From positions 434,001 to 498,000 of the forward strand of contig NC_088956.1 in the NCBI RefSeq assembly GCF_010111755.1: DNA of 64,000 nt, written 5' to 3'. Source of the DNA: Nakaseomyces glabratus (taxonomy: Eukaryota > Ascomycota > Saccharomycetes > Saccharomycetales > Saccharomycetaceae). The notes under the pieces were generated by a model, which worked only from the letters and a program-made list of their open reading frames with translations, was not told where the DNA came from and did no database searches. The position numbers and the translations under genes are program-made. Shown here in pieces: positions 22,056 through 34,570 of this stretch; within the stretch, counting starts at the first letter, position 1, and each line of letters opens with the position of its first letter.

Positions 22056-24845
22056 TTATAATTTCTTCTTCAATTTATGTAGTAGGCCTTTCTTCTTCTT
22101 GTGTGAACTGTTACTTGTTGAACTTTGACGGTTTACACCGGCACGGTCAGAGCTGTAGGCTTCTGACATATTGGAAGAAGTCATACTATTTTGTCCTGAG
22201 TTAGATATGCGTGAATCAGGTCTTGAATACCTCCTTGAAGCTGGAGTTATTGGCTTAGCTGCGGGTTGATAGTCCCTGCCAAATTGTTGTGTTGCCGCAG
22301 GAGGTTGCAGAGATCTATGTGAACTAATATGACGGATACCATTGGCATTCAGAGATGTCTTGGCTTGTCTCTCGGTTTCATCGTTATTAGCGTGTACTGG
22401 AACATTGTACAGTGCAGTAGAGGCTGCTGCTGCTGCTAGGGGCACATCAGAATGCAAGTTGCCGGAGATGTTCGATGATTTCACCATTGTAGGGTCAATA
22501 TTTTCCTTTTGTGGCATGGTGGAGTTTGAGCTTTCAGATTGCTTAACTTTCTCGTTGATAGACATACTGTTTTTGTCATGGGCAATACCATTTGCAGGGG
22601 TCATGTTGCTCGTTTTATTTGTGTTGCTTGGTGTTTTGTTAGTTCTGGAATCATAATTTTTCGATGTTGGAATTGTATCTGGTAATGTTGCACCTGCAAC
22701 ACTATCATCATCTATTGCGGGAACATTTGTAGATGTTGAGCCACTAAAAGTTGCTGGTGATTCATTATCTCTCTTCATTGTAGATTGTTTTGAGGGAGTT
22801 GGTATTGAGTTCAAGGTGGTGTCTTTTATTTCATCAGTAACGCCCGGTGACACTGATTTGTCTTTTGCGTCGGAATTCTTGCTTTGGAATACATCAGTGA
22901 CATTTGGGACGGGTAGTGATTCATTTGGTTCAGGTGTGACATCGGCCATAGCTTTGAAAGTTTTTGTTTGTTCAATAACTTCAGATAAGTCGATACTTCC
23001 TTTATGCATGGTCTTTACCTCTCTAGGACTTTTTGCAGGAGGAACAAATCCTCTAAAATGGGGTGCTTCAGTCGATTGCAAGAAAGACGAGATAAAAATG
23101 TATCCTACAATGGATACATGCTCAATAAAAATCGAGAACAACAGCAAAGATGTCCATGAAAAAGAAAATGGCGAACTTGCATACCATAAATCACGTTTCT
23201 CTAGTACAGTTTCTTTACCAACACCGGGGATATTGCAATTTATGTACATGTAAGTTATGGTTGGACCTACTATCACACTCAACCATGTGATGATTTCTAA
23301 TAGCACATTCCAAGAATCAGTCGATAGCTCTTTTTCTGCATCTTCTTCTTCTTCCAAATATTCACTTAAGATTGGCAGGTATTTTGGTTTACATTTTTTC
23401 AGAGCCCTCCACATATCAGCTTTGTAAGTTAGCACATTAAAAAACACAGAAAGCGAAGGTGCCAATGGCCACAGGACAGAAAACATGGCAACAAAACCAA
23501 ACTGAATAATAACTTTCCTATAATTTTCATCCACGTCGAATTCACCCCATGGGCCAGTACTGTAAGATCCCACCTTTTTCCATCTTTTCAATTCAGCTGG
23601 ATACTCTTCTCTTACTATATCAATATTGGCAATAGAAGATCTCTTTTCATTCTTTTCGGCGACTTTTGATTGCACAATTGGCATAACCTTACCAATAATT
23701 GTTGGTACAATGTTGTCTAGAGCGAAGGCAACAATTTGGTTTGTCACCATAAAGTAAAATATTTGGTTTTTGTACCTAGTGGTGTTAATCTTGAAGTCAT
23801 CATTTCTAGTTTGTAAATGGTGACTGTTAGCCCATGACACAACGCTGGTCTTGATAGTAGAGTTGAACTTGTAACCGAAAGGTAGATATAAGAATAAAGT
23901 AATTAACAAAGGTGTGTAATTCACGAAGAACAATAGTACAAAATTTTTTTCCATTTTGGATCTCTTTGGGTTAGGACCATTTTCCCATGCAATGAATCTC
24001 TCGACGAAGAACTTGTTGTATAGCATATTTATGATGTTTGTTAGTACAGCAAGTAGAACGGTTGGAATCAACGAAGTCACTGAAGCCAATGGACCAGCAT
24101 ATAACTGAGTGAAGAAGATTTCAATTGCAAAGCAGGTCAATTGGCAGGTAATTAATGTTAATGCAAAGACTACAGCAATTGGGGCAAAGGCTATCTTCTT
24201 TAGGAGTAAGTTCGATGGGGTCTCAAAGTTTGTACTTTGTTTTGAGAATAAAGTGCTAAAGGTCTGAGATTTGATGAATATCTTGTTATAGTAAGGTTTC
24301 TTTTTAAAGATCCAAAAAGCACTAAAAGTGATGGACCAGATGAGCAAGGCACCAGAGTAGTATGGGTTAAATTCCCATGGATTGTTACCGCTAGTGTAGC
24401 GAACGAAGAGTCCAAAGAAAGCCATTGGTAGCAGCCATTTAATATAATGTCTAAAAAATGAAAAGTACAGCGCCTGTTCAGCATCTCCTGTTAGATTGAA
24501 CAGTTCAATTAAGTCTGCATCCATAGGTAGTGAAAGGTATTGGCCTTTCACGTTTTTCTTGTATAGGGTATCAACTCTCTTGGTTGTTTCGTTGTCATAG
24601 ATCGGGAAGATATTGATAATAGAAGGTATAGTAGCTTTCAAATTGTGGAAGCAGCTGTGTATATCCTCGTATCTGGTAGGATCAATCCTGGTGAACGCAA
24701 ATAAAGAGGTCTTATCGCTGCCGGGTCTAGTGACAACAGGCATGCCTTTCAAGTTCAGTTCGCTAACCAATTGCGTGACATTTTGTTCGGTATTTTGAAA
24801 CACTATTACACAGTTGGGATCCAACTGCTCTAATGATTCAACCAT
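22056..24845 (-). CDS. IST2: Cortical ER anoctamin-family tether Ist2
   Basis: The 929-residue protein resembles the TMEM16/anoctamin family member Ist2, which tethers cortical endoplasmic reticulum to the plasma membrane. A cytosolic N-terminus (about 1-125) is followed by multiple hydrophobic helices spread over about residues 130-590, including FYFMVTNQIVAFALDNIVPTI. The last ~335 residues are a Ser/Asn/Pro-rich disordered linker. The protein ends in a polybasic amphipathic tail (SHKKKKGLLHKLKKKL), the known cortical sorting signal that binds acidic phospholipids. In S. cerevisiae IST2 is YBR086C, next to AAC3, not between POL12 and YBL036C as here. Its 3' end is only 140 bases from the converging POL12. 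Confidence 0.95.
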   Translation of the reverse strand: MVESLEQLDPNCVIVFQNTEQNVTQLVSELNLKGMPVVTRPGSDKTSLFAFTRIDPTRYEDIHSCFHNLKATIPSIINIFPIYDNETTKRVDTLYKKNVKGQYLSLPMDADLIELFNLTGDAEQALYFSFFRHYIKWLLPMAFFGLFVRYTSGNNPWEFNPYYSGALLIWSITFSAFWIFKKKPYYNKIFIKSQTFSTLFSKQSTNFETPSNLLLKKIAFAPIAVVFALTLITCQLTCFAIEIFFTQLYAGPLASVTSLIPTVLLAVLTNIINMLYNKFFVERFIAWENGPNPKRSKMEKNFVLLFFVNYTPLLITLFLYLPFGYKFNSTIKTSVVSWANSHHLQTRNDDFKINTTRYKNQIFYFMVTNQIVAFALDNIVPTIIGKVMPIVQSKVAEKNEKRSSIANIDIVREEYPAELKRWKKVGSYSTGPWGEFDVDENYRKVIIQFGFVAMFSVLWPLAPSLSVFFNVLTYKADMWRALKKCKPKYLPILSEYLEEEEDAEKELSTDSWNVLLEIITWLSVIVGPTITYMYINCNIPGVGKETVLEKRDLWYASSPFSFSWTSLLLFSIFIEHVSIVGYIFISSFLQSTEAPHFRGFVPPAKSPREVKTMHKGSIDLSEVIEQTKTFKAMADVTPEPNESLPVPNVTDVFQSKNSDAKDKSVSPGVTDEIKDTTLNSIPTPSKQSTMKRDNESPATFSGSTSTNVPAIDDDSVAGATLPDTIPTSKNYDSRTNKTPSNTNKTSNMTPANGIAHDKNSMSINEKVKQSESSNSTMPQKENIDPTMVKSSNISGNLHSDVPLAAAAASTALYNVPVHANNDETERQAKTSLNANGIRHISSHRSLQPPAATQQFGRDYQPAAKPITPASRRYSRPDSRISNSGQNSMTSSNMSEAYSSDRAGVNRQSSTSNSSHKKKKGLLHKLKKKL

Positions 24846-26527
<1,682 letters not shown>

Positions 26528-26697
26528 GTTAGCCAATTACCTAAATAACAACTGCATGCCACAAAAATATATAAAAATTAATGCATAAAACAATATATAA
26601 TATTAAATGTTTGTAAAGTTGGTATATTATGGTTCTACCAAATTTTACAGGGATTTTATCTTTACCCCAAGCCAGTTAAAGTTACAGTGCCTTTAGA

Positions 26698-29600
26698 TTA
26701 TGCAAAAGCGGCAAGTTTTATGCAAGAAGCAATATTTGTAGCTAACCCGGAGCCTATGGTAGCCCTGCACGTTAGAGTGAAATATTCCTCATCTTCACAA
26801 CTTACTCTTATTAAGCAACCGTAGTTTCCATCAGTTTTTGTATGGATTATGCCAGCAAAGAATAGAGAGTTGGGAAGGTTGGACTGTTCAACAATGTCAA
26901 AACCCATTCTTTTTAATATAAGAGATACTTGTAGAATACTTTCCTCTTGACTATGTGAGATATTTTTGATTGACTTCAACCTCAGTTTGGTTATGATGCA
27001 TTCACCCTCTGTGCCCAAAGCATCGCCGAGAGCTTTCCATCTTGAGAAGAATTGGGCTAGAGTTAATTGTTGTTTTGGTGCTTCTGTTGTTCTCAGAGTC
27101 GAGTTCAAACCAACTCCTAGTTTCAGGTTGATAGTGTTTGTACTAGCACCACATTTAAAAAATATCGAAATGATCGGACTGTATTCAGCATTGAATTGTC
27201 TTCTTATTATTATATCCAAGGTTTGTTCAGTCCTTCTTCTAGGAGCGATGTCCAAAGCAGATAATAAAGAAATTTCCTGAACAACATATTCAGGATTACT
27301 ATCTGTACGGAAAGGTATTATGTTTGTAGAAAAATTGGTCATATCCCATTCCGATTCGTTGATAAACGTCAGCGATATTTTTTGTTGATAAGGTTCTTCT
27401 GGTGATGGGTAGTCAAGTCTGTATAAAATTTTAAGCAATGATGAAGAAAATAGAATTCCTCTTTTAAAGGAAAGCATTCTCGAAAATCCATCTCTCCAAC
27501 TTGCTGCTAAAATTTGCGAGTTATACAATTCTTCTTGTGTGACCATATTTTTACCATTTTCAGTGACTGAAGTATCAGTTGAAGTTGGTTGTGTAAATGG
27601 GTTAGATGAATCTTTAGAAGATGGATTTGATGTTAAGGCTTCTATTGTTAAGTCATTATCAGACGTTTGCAGTAAGCCCAGCCTCTTTAAAAGAGGGTTA
27701 GTTGACGAATTAAATGGTGGGATTGGATGAAATAGAATATTAATTAAGTTGGGGTTATTCTCCATTCTTGCTATTCTTAGAATGTTTAAATATTCGTATG
27801 ATCTACTTTGCAATTCAATGTCTAAAGAACTGAGCTCCATTTGATAAATTTTGACAGCCCCAGTGTATATTGAGTCAGAACACCTGTATAATTTCATTAC
27901 AGTAGTTAAAATCATTGCTTTTGTGAAATTTGTTACAGTAAAGTATTTGGTAGTGAAAATGTTAAACAGGTCAGCAACTGAGATTAAATCAGTTATTTGA
28001 TCGATAAACTCGCCAAATAGAAAAGCCCCTGTTTTAATGAGTGGTTCTGACGTTTGTGAGTTTTTGAAGTAATATAGCAGCTGCTCGCATGCAGTTCTTT
28101 GAAGAGCAGGGTTGTTGACTACAATTTGACAAAGTCTTTGCCATATTTCATCGTCGTTGATTGATGTTAGAGAGGTGAAGGAAAGCAATTTCAGAGAAAC
28201 TGTAACAAACCAGTTTGAGTCAGTTGCATATTTTTCACTCAAAACAGCTATTTTAACCGCAATGTCAGATTTTAGGTTGGGATCGGCCAATTGTTTTGAC
28301 GAGGTTATATATTGTAGTAGATCATCCACTGTTTTCTTTACATTGGATGAATCAGTGAAAATGTACAGTAAGTCGGCCAGCTTTCTGATAATTGAAGCAT
28401 CTCTTTCATCGTAAAGAAGCTGGGAGATCATATCTAAGTTTTGTAACCTAACAGCATTCATAGCTGATGTTCCCAGCACGGAACATAGTTTAATTAAAGA
28501 GTCTAAGGCAAGATACCTTATGTTTATTTGACTAGATGAAAGCAGTTTGCATAATGCAGTTACGGAATCGGTAATTGCGTCATCAGATGGATCAAGCTTG
28601 GGAGCAAAATTAATCAACGAGAACAAGATGGTATTTTGAACAATTCTTTCCATTGGATCACTAAATGAACGTTCACCCAGCTGAATTGCTTGTGAAATAC
28701 ATGTCCTCAAGGTGTTTAATATTTCTTTGTTCATTGTGCTTGTATGTAGTAGATGATCATTCTGAGCAGATGACTTTTCATTCGAAGATATTATTAACAT
28801 GTTTAGTAACGAAACCGTTTTAGTTATTATCCATGGATTTGGCATATTAGCGAATCTGAAATCTAACTGTGGATTGTCAATATTTGAGGAGCTTTCATTC
28901 ATTAGACAGCTATACAATGTCTGTGTTAATTGAGGTACCAGTCTAGTACATGCAGCGGGATCGACGTGTACCGCAATGTATTCTATCAGTGGAAGTGAAG
29001 CCAAAGTCAATCTGTAATTGTCCCTATTATCCAAAAGACTTAATATTCTCTGGATCCATATTTGTTTTCTTTGTGGCTCATTGGTTAAAATAGCATTGTT
29101 TTTCTTCAGTAATGTAAGAAATGCTAGTGATGATTTCTTCTTCAGGTTCATTGATGATGTTGGCGATCTCAAAATTTGAAATACTTCTGCTACAATATCT
29201 TCATCGTTTGATAATGTTTTGGATAAAGAGCCGACTATACCAACACAATTTAAGGCCAAAGACACAAAGTTCTCGTCATTACTTCTAAGATCAAGAAGTA
29301 TCTGATATTGTAATGCGTCGTTAATCTTGTCCATAACAGTTTTATGCTCATACAGAAGCTCAATTGTCATATATGCAATAAATTTCTCAGAATAAACAGA
29401 AGACTGTATTAACTCCATAGTTTGATCCAGTCCAAAAATAATATCATTTAATTTCGATGTGTTTGACGTTATGTATATATAAGCCAATTTCGCGATGTAC
29501 TTCTTTCTTTGATAGCCACCTTGTTTATCTTGTCCCTTAGACTGTTTCTGATGTTGGGTATCGAAGTTCTGTTTTATTTTTGTAATCTCTGACTGTATTC

Positions 29601-29718
29601 TCCTCTCCTGATCTTGCAGATGAGGTGCCGACCGAAGGTCGGCAATAAACAATTGCAGTCCCTTTATGGAGCTACTACCATTGTTAGATGTACCAACAAA
29701 TGTCTTCTTCCTATCCAT
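26698..29718 (-). CDS. APL3: AP-2 clathrin adaptor alpha subunit
   Basis: The 1006-residue protein is the large alpha subunit of the AP-2 endocytic adaptor complex, acting with clathrin at the plasma membrane. The N-terminal trunk (about residues 1-640) is an array of helical repeats starting with GLQLFIADLRSA and containing LAYIYITS and SSLAFLTLL. A Ser/Asn/Thr-rich hinge (about 690-730) follows. The C-terminal appendage (about 740-1006) includes FINESEWDMTNFSTNI and FFSRWKALG. Length is close to S. cerevisiae Apl3 (about 1025). The ATG is at 29716-29718. It converges on the PLP-homeostasis gene with only 170 bases between stops. Position matches YBL037W. Confidence 0.95.
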   Translation of the reverse strand: MDRKKTFVGTSNNGSSSIKGLQLFIADLRSAPHLQDQERRIQSEITKIKQNFDTQHQKQSKGQDKQGGYQRKKYIAKLAYIYITSNTSKLNDIIFGLDQTMELIQSSVYSEKFIAYMTIELLYEHKTVMDKINDALQYQILLDLRSNDENFVSLALNCVGIVGSLSKTLSNDEDIVAEVFQILRSPTSSMNLKKKSSLAFLTLLKKNNAILTNEPQRKQIWIQRILSLLDNRDNYRLTLASLPLIEYIAVHVDPAACTRLVPQLTQTLYSCLMNESSSNIDNPQLDFRFANMPNPWIITKTVSLLNMLIISSNEKSSAQNDHLLHTSTMNKEILNTLRTCISQAIQLGERSFSDPMERIVQNTILFSLINFAPKLDPSDDAITDSVTALCKLLSSSQINIRYLALDSLIKLCSVLGTSAMNAVRLQNLDMISQLLYDERDASIIRKLADLLYIFTDSSNVKKTVDDLLQYITSSKQLADPNLKSDIAVKIAVLSEKYATDSNWFVTVSLKLLSFTSLTSINDDEIWQRLCQIVVNNPALQRTACEQLLYYFKNSQTSEPLIKTGAFLFGEFIDQITDLISVADLFNIFTTKYFTVTNFTKAMILTTVMKLYRCSDSIYTGAVKIYQMELSSLDIELQSRSYEYLNILRIARMENNPNLINILFHPIPPFNSSTNPLLKRLGLLQTSDNDLTIEALTSNPSSKDSSNPFTQPTSTDTSVTENGKNMVTQEELYNSQILAASWRDGFSRMLSFKRGILFSSSLLKILYRLDYPSPEEPYQQKISLTFINESEWDMTNFSTNIIPFRTDSNPEYVVQEISLLSALDIAPRRRTEQTLDIIIRRQFNAEYSPIISIFFKCGASTNTINLKLGVGLNSTLRTTEAPKQQLTLAQFFSRWKALGDALGTEGECIITKLRLKSIKNISHSQEESILQVSLILKRMGFDIVEQSNLPNSLFFAGIIHTKTDGNYGCLIRVSCEDEEYFTLTCRATIGSGLATNIASCIKLAAFA

Positions 29719-30297
29719 GGCTTATCTTTGACAATGAAATGCAAAGCCCTTATGGATGTAGGTCTCTTGATTTTTGGGCCCGGCTAATATTATTGTTGAT
29801 CTTTTTATCTACTTAGTACTCAGAGGGAAGAGATCAATATTCAGAAATATCTAGTATATTCCATCAGTTGTATGAAAAAGATCACGGCAATGAAGTAAGA
29901 GTGTCAACTACCTATCTAGACCCCCAAAATACTTTCACGTAAACTTTGCCCTTTTTTCGTTGTTATTTGATCCGAAAGTTATCCAAATTTCATTATTTTT
30001 TCGATTTCTAGCTAAAGTCGTGCCTCAGTCGGAGATATGAGCTTCAATTAGAAAATGATTAAATGATTAGAAGTATGAAATATAAGTCATTGTGAGCAAT
30101 AAAAAAGATAGTACTTTTAGTATACACATGTAGTTATTTACTATTTGGCCTTTTTCTGGATAAAAAGATTTATTCCTCTTCCATAGTTTATATACATGAT
30201 ATTTTAAGATTCTGTTCGTTGGAATAGTTATATGAAGAATATTGGTATTTGTCCATTCTGTGGTGTGCTGAAAATAATTAACATTATAATTTTCTTC
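29719..30297. other. APL3 upstream / MRPL16 downstream region
   Basis: This AT-rich spacer is about 0.6 kb long, and both genes are on the minus strand. It contains short A/T runs and no recognisable gene or RNA. Confidence 0.65.
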
Positions 30298-30936
30298 TTA
30301 GCGTCCTCTGTACAATTTATACTCTGGTTCTTGAGATTTCAAGACATTCAGATACTTCTTTGTAGGTTTTTGTTCCTGTTCTTTGAAATGATCCACTTTT
30401 GGATCATGTTCGGGGTTCTTAAAGCTATGTAGGCCCACTCTAGTCAAAGATTTCCTAGAGACAAACTCATAGACACCCGGTAGCTTAGTACCTGCCTTTC
30501 TAAACGCCTCTCTGGCAACCCTTTCATGTAAATTGTCGCCAGCCATTTCAAACAGGATCTTGCCAGTAGGGACACGTACCATCCAGTGGTCAAAAGCACC
30601 TTTACCTTTACCCATTCTAGTCTCGTTACCTTTAATACACACGGCAATGTTGGTACACAGCCTTCTCCACAGCTGACCATTGTTCAAGGGTCTCACGTAC
30701 CGCATAATCGCATTGTCGGCCTCCTTCAACTGCTCCGCGGTGAGTCGCACACCCTCGCTTTTCAAACGTATACCATATTGTCCAAACTGCAGAGTAGACC
30801 CTTTCACAGATCCACCTGTACGCACTGGAACCCGCCCTTTCTGCTTCTTCTGTTGCTCTTTGTACCGAGGCGCATACTCATGCGAATAACGCACACCAAA
30901 CCGCAAGGGCATAAACCGAGACACAGTTCTCAACAT
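30298..30936 (-). CDS. MRPL16: Mitochondrial large-subunit ribosomal protein uL16m
   Basis: The 212-residue protein belongs to the L16 family and is a component of the mitochondrial large ribosomal subunit, in the peptidyl-transferase region. A basic N-terminal presequence of about 20 residues ([20 protein letters not shown]) is followed by the conserved core. Visible core blocks are [58 protein letters not shown] and [12 protein letters not shown]. Length is close to S. cerevisiae Mrpl16 (232). The ATG at 30934-30936 is the only one giving a targeting presequence. It is divergent from URA7 with a 345-base shared upstream region, matching YBL038W. Confidence 0.96.
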   Translation of the reverse strand: MLRTVSRFMPLRFGVRYSHEYAPRYKEQQKKQKGRVPVRTGGSVKGSTLQFGQYGIRLKSEGVRLTAEQLKEADNAIMRYVRPLNNGQLWRRLCTNIAVCIKGNETRMGKGKGAFDHWMVRVPTGKILFEMAGDNLHERVAREAFRKAGTKLPGVYEFVSRKSLTRVGLHSFKNPEHDPKVDHFKEQEQKPTKKYLNVLKSQEPEYKLYRGR

Positions 30937-31281
30937 CGCACTTGTTAGTTCCTATTCGTCCCCGTTTTAAGCTTGCATATAGACACCAGCAGACCACTAA
31001 ACCTCTTACAACCTCATATATGCTAATCTTCAAATCCAACTGCGTCTGAATTGAGAGAAAGGATTGAAAGTGCATTTTCTACGTTCACCATCGTGATTTC
31101 TACGTTCCGGCTGATGTTCCTGGAAAATTTTGCCAAAAAAAAAAATTCGAAGCTCATCGCGTTGGCAATCATAGCGATGGGCATCGCATATTAGTGCATA
31201 AATGAATGTGTCAGGTATAAGTTTCGCAGGGTCGATCAGGTCTTGGAAGGTATATCAAAGCAACAAGACAGTGAAAACAAG
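30937..31281. other. Shared upstream region of MRPL16 and URA7
   Basis: This short divergent region includes an A-rich run near 31135-31144 and a GATGGGCATCGC motif. The frame into URA7 is open upstream of its ATG but begins only at TTG. No further element is identified with confidence. Confidence 0.6.
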
Positions 31282-33018
31282 ATGAAGTACGTTGTTGTAT
31301 CTGGTGGTGTTATCTCCGGTATTGGTAAAGGTGTTTTGGCATCTTCTACAGGTATGCTTTTGAAGACTTTGGGTTTGAAAGTTACCTCTATCAAGATTGA
31401 TCCATACATGAACATCGATGCTGGTACCATGTCTCCATTGGAGCACGGTGAATGTTTTGTTCTTAACGATGGTGGTGAAACTGATCTGGATCTGGGTAAC
31501 TACGAGCGTTACTTGAACGTTACTTTGACCAAGGACCACAACATCACCACTGGTAAGATTTACTCCCATGTTATTGCCAAAGAGCGTAAGGGTGACTATT
31601 TGGGTAAGACTGTCCAGATTGTGCCACACTTGACCAACGCTATTCAAGAGTGGATCGAGCGTGTCTCCAGAATTCCAGTTGACAACACCGGTATGGAACC
31701 AGATGTCTGTATTATCGAACTTGGTGGTACCGTTGGTGACATTGAGAGTGCTCCTTTTGTTGAAGCCTTGAGACAATTCCAATTCAGAGTCGGTAAGGAA
31801 AATTTTGCATTGATCCATGTCTCATTGGTTCCAGTTATCCACGGTGAGCAAAAGACTAAGCCAACCCAGGCTGCTATCAAGGACTTGAGATCTCTTGGTT
31901 TAGTCCCAGATATGATTGCTTGTAGATGTTCTGAAACTTTGGAGAAAGGTGTAATTGAAAAGATTGCCATGTTCTGTCATGTTGGTGCGGATCAAGTTGT
32001 TAATGTCCATGATGTCAACTCCACATACCACGTTCCTCTACTACTGTTGGAGCAAAAGATGATCAACTACCTACATCAAAGACTACAGTTACAAGAAATT
32101 ACTCTAAGTTCTGAGGATATTCAAAGAGGTGAAAACTTGTTGAGTAAATGGAAATCAATGACCGGTAACTTTGACAGCTCCATGGAAACTGTCAAGATTG
32201 CTCTAGTTGGTAAATACACCAACTTGAAGGACTCATATCTGTCTGTTATTAAGGCTCTAGAGCATTCTTCAATGAAATGTCGCCGTAAGTTGGAAATCAT
32301 GTGGGTCGAAGCCACTGATCTAGAACCTGAAACACAAGACACTGAAAAGGCCAAATTCCATGAAGCATGGAACAAAGTCAGCACAGCTGATGGTATATTA
32401 GTCCCTGGTGGTTTTGGTTCCAGAGGTACTGAAGGTATGATGCTAGCATCAAGATGGGCTCGTGAAAACCATATCCCATTCTTAGGTGTCTGTTTAGGTC
32501 TTCAAATTGCCACTATAGAGTTCGCTAGAAACGTTTTGGGAGTCAAGGAAGGTAATTCTGCTGAATTTTTCCCTGAATTGGATGAAAGCAACCAAGTTGT
32601 TGTCTTTATGCCTGAAATAGACAAGGAAACTATGGGTGGTTCCATGAGATTGGGTTTGAGACCTACATATTTCCAACAAGGCACTGAATGGTGTGCTATT
32701 AAGAAACTATACGGTAGCGCTGAATCCGTTGAAGAGAGACATCGTCATCGTTACGAAATCAACCCTAACTTCATTGAACGTTTGGAAGAGCATGGTTTGA
32801 TGTTTGTCGGTAGAGATGAAACTAACAAGCGTTGTGAAATTTTCGAAATGAAGGATCACCCATTCTTTGTTGCTACCCAATACCATCCTGAATACACTTC
32901 CAAGGTCTTGGATCCTTCAAAGCCTTTCTTGGGTCTTGTTGCTGCATCTTCCGGTATCTTAGATGATGTTATTGCTGGAAAATATGAATTCAATGGTGAT
33001 GGTAAGTCTGATTTCTAA
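31282..33018 (+). CDS. URA7: CTP synthase
   Basis: The 578-residue enzyme makes CTP from UTP, ATP and glutamine in the cytosol. The synthetase domain (about residues 1-270) starts [17 protein letters not shown], a P-loop-like ATP site, and contains [18 protein letters not shown] and [10 protein letters not shown]. The class I glutamine amidotransferase domain (about 300-560) carries the nucleophile Cys404 in GVCLGLQ and the His535/Glu537 pair in YHPEY. Length and motifs equal S. cerevisiae Ura7. S. cerevisiae has a second copy, URA8, and gene order (YBL039C) identifies this one. The ATG at 31282 was chosen because the preceding 13 open codons start with TTG and the family begins at MKYVVVSGG. 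Confidence 0.98.
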   Translation: MKYVVVSGGVISGIGKGVLASSTGMLLKTLGLKVTSIKIDPYMNIDAGTMSPLEHGECFVLNDGGETDLDLGNYERYLNVTLTKDHNITTGKIYSHVIAKERKGDYLGKTVQIVPHLTNAIQEWIERVSRIPVDNTGMEPDVCIIELGGTVGDIESAPFVEALRQFQFRVGKENFALIHVSLVPVIHGEQKTKPTQAAIKDLRSLGLVPDMIACRCSETLEKGVIEKIAMFCHVGADQVVNVHDVNSTYHVPLLLLEQKMINYLHQRLQLQEITLSSEDIQRGENLLSKWKSMTGNFDSSMETVKIALVGKYTNLKDSYLSVIKALEHSSMKCRRKLEIMWVEATDLEPETQDTEKAKFHEAWNKVSTADGILVPGGFGSRGTEGMMLASRWARENHIPFLGVCLGLQIATIEFARNVLGVKEGNSAEFFPELDESNQVVVFMPEIDKETMGGSMRLGLRPTYFQQGTEWCAIKKLYGSAESVEERHRHRYEINPNFIERLEEHGLMFVGRDETNKRCEIFEMKDHPFFVATQYHPEYTSKVLDPSKPFLGLVAASSGILDDVIAGKYEFNGDGKSDF

Positions 33019-33587
33019 ATAATACTAGATGAAGCAGTCTTTTAGTATAAAAATTTTCAATCTCGATGGTATTGCATTTCCCATTTCTGCAAGATAACTA
33101 TTTGACAGTCACAATAAGGAAAAGCTCGCAATGAAAGGATAGACTCAACTGTACATTATTATATTCCCTCATATTAAGGATGAGACAATGAAACTAAGTT
33201 GCAAAATACATACTCTTAGGTTAAAAGCATCTCATATTTCTTATATACTACATACTCAGATTTAATAATAGCCCGAGACCGAATCTTTGCGCATTGGTCG
33301 ACATCTCAGGGCTAGGCATTTGCGCACACTTTATAAATTCAAAAACATATGAATTTCATGATTAAATTGATTCAAGCATTATGTTATAGATATAAAAGCT
33401 ATTTTAATTGATTGAATATATTATTGTGACTATGAATATTTATAAATTTTTTTATTTGTGTCGTATATATGTCGTGCATATCGGCGACCCAGGGGGCATA
33501 GATGTAAAACAGTATGTAATGAACAAAACATTAAAAATAAACAAAAATACCAGAAGTGTTGTCAGAGTATGTATTATAGATAACAGA
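33019..33587. other. URA7 downstream region
   Basis: This AT-rich spacer of about 0.57 kb lies between URA7 and the converging microprotein gene. Nothing beyond presumed 3' processing sequence is recognised. Confidence 0.6.
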
Positions 33588-33767
33588 TCAATGTGGGTTC
33601 TTCTTCTTTTCATCCAGATCATTATCTAATGTTGGCCCGGGAAGAAACATAAGATAAACAGTACTTGTGAATATCATACCTGTGAATAACCACATCAATA
33701 TGGATTCTGGTTTACGTACTACTTTCTGGAAAAAATCTATCACTGGGTTATTCTGAAAAAACCCCAT
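33588..33767 (-). CDS. 59-residue single-pass membrane microprotein, YBL039W-B position
   Basis: This short gene encodes 59 residues starting MGFFQNNPVIDFFQK and ending DEKKKNPH. A hydrophobic segment at about residues 22-44 (ILMWLFTGMIFTSTVYLMFL) would span a membrane once, with a short amphipathic N-terminus and a charged C-terminus. The ATG is at 33765-33767 and the stop at 33588-33590. It lies on the minus strand between URA7 and ERD2, where S. cerevisiae has YBL039W-B, also 59 residues and starting MGFF (from memory). Conserved place, strand, length and start support a real gene. The S. cerevisiae protein has been linked to mitochondria; I infer the same here, without direct evidence. 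Confidence 0.85.
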   Translation of the reverse strand: MGFFQNNPVIDFFQKVVRKPESILMWLFTGMIFTSTVYLMFLPGPTLDNDLDEKKKNPH

Positions 33768-34570
33768 AACTGTTTATAACTGGCAGTAATATATATCAAT
33801 AATGACTTAGCATTGCTATTTTATTGTCGCAATGGAATATACTCTTATATTCAGAAATACATATCCTTTTGATAAATTTAAAGGGAGTTTTATGATTGAA
33901 TAAAATGTGTAAGATGACAAATATGTAAGATATGACAAAGTTCTATAAAATACTTAATCGTTGCATTTTTCCTTGTATAATTGACATCAGAATAACTGTA
34001 GAAGAGATTTTAATTGAAGTTTGAAGACATATGAACCTTGGTAAGGCAACATCAGCACATTCGTCACATTCAAAAATTGGAGCAGATGATGACCCGAAGA
34101 TCTTCTTACGGGCAGGTTATCTTGACCTTTGTTAATAACTCAGGAATGAAACATACTAGTAGAGAGATTTATCTAATGTGCTGTGCAGAAGAAATCAAGA
34201 GTTAATGTTGCATCGGATATCAAAAATACAATACCACTATATACTTTGAATATAGATATATATGACTTCATAACAATGAACGACATAACAGTGAACACAT
34301 GACGAGAGAAAACAAGAGAAATCAGGTTCTATTCTTCGATGAACAAAATTTGAAGAAATTTAAAGTCAAAGTGGAACAATGATTTGCAAATGGTATAAGA
34401 AGAAGCAGGTGTCAATTGAGTCTGAAGTAGCTAATCCTGGTTATAAAAGTGCACCATTTAAAAGAAAAGCATTTCTACTGTTGCCTTTATTGAGGGAAGC
34501 CGCAGAAAGATAACAATATTAGAGTTTCAGAATTGGTATTAAATCGGAAAATAAGGTAAATTGATTAAAA
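33768..34570. other. ERD2 upstream region
   Basis: This AT-rich stretch of about 0.8 kb lies between the divergent microprotein gene and ERD2. No open frame, RNA gene or clear regulatory site is recognised. Confidence 0.6.

Noticed and set aside
31255..31818. 187-codon minus-strand open frame
   Set aside because: It is antisense to the highly conserved URA7 coding region.
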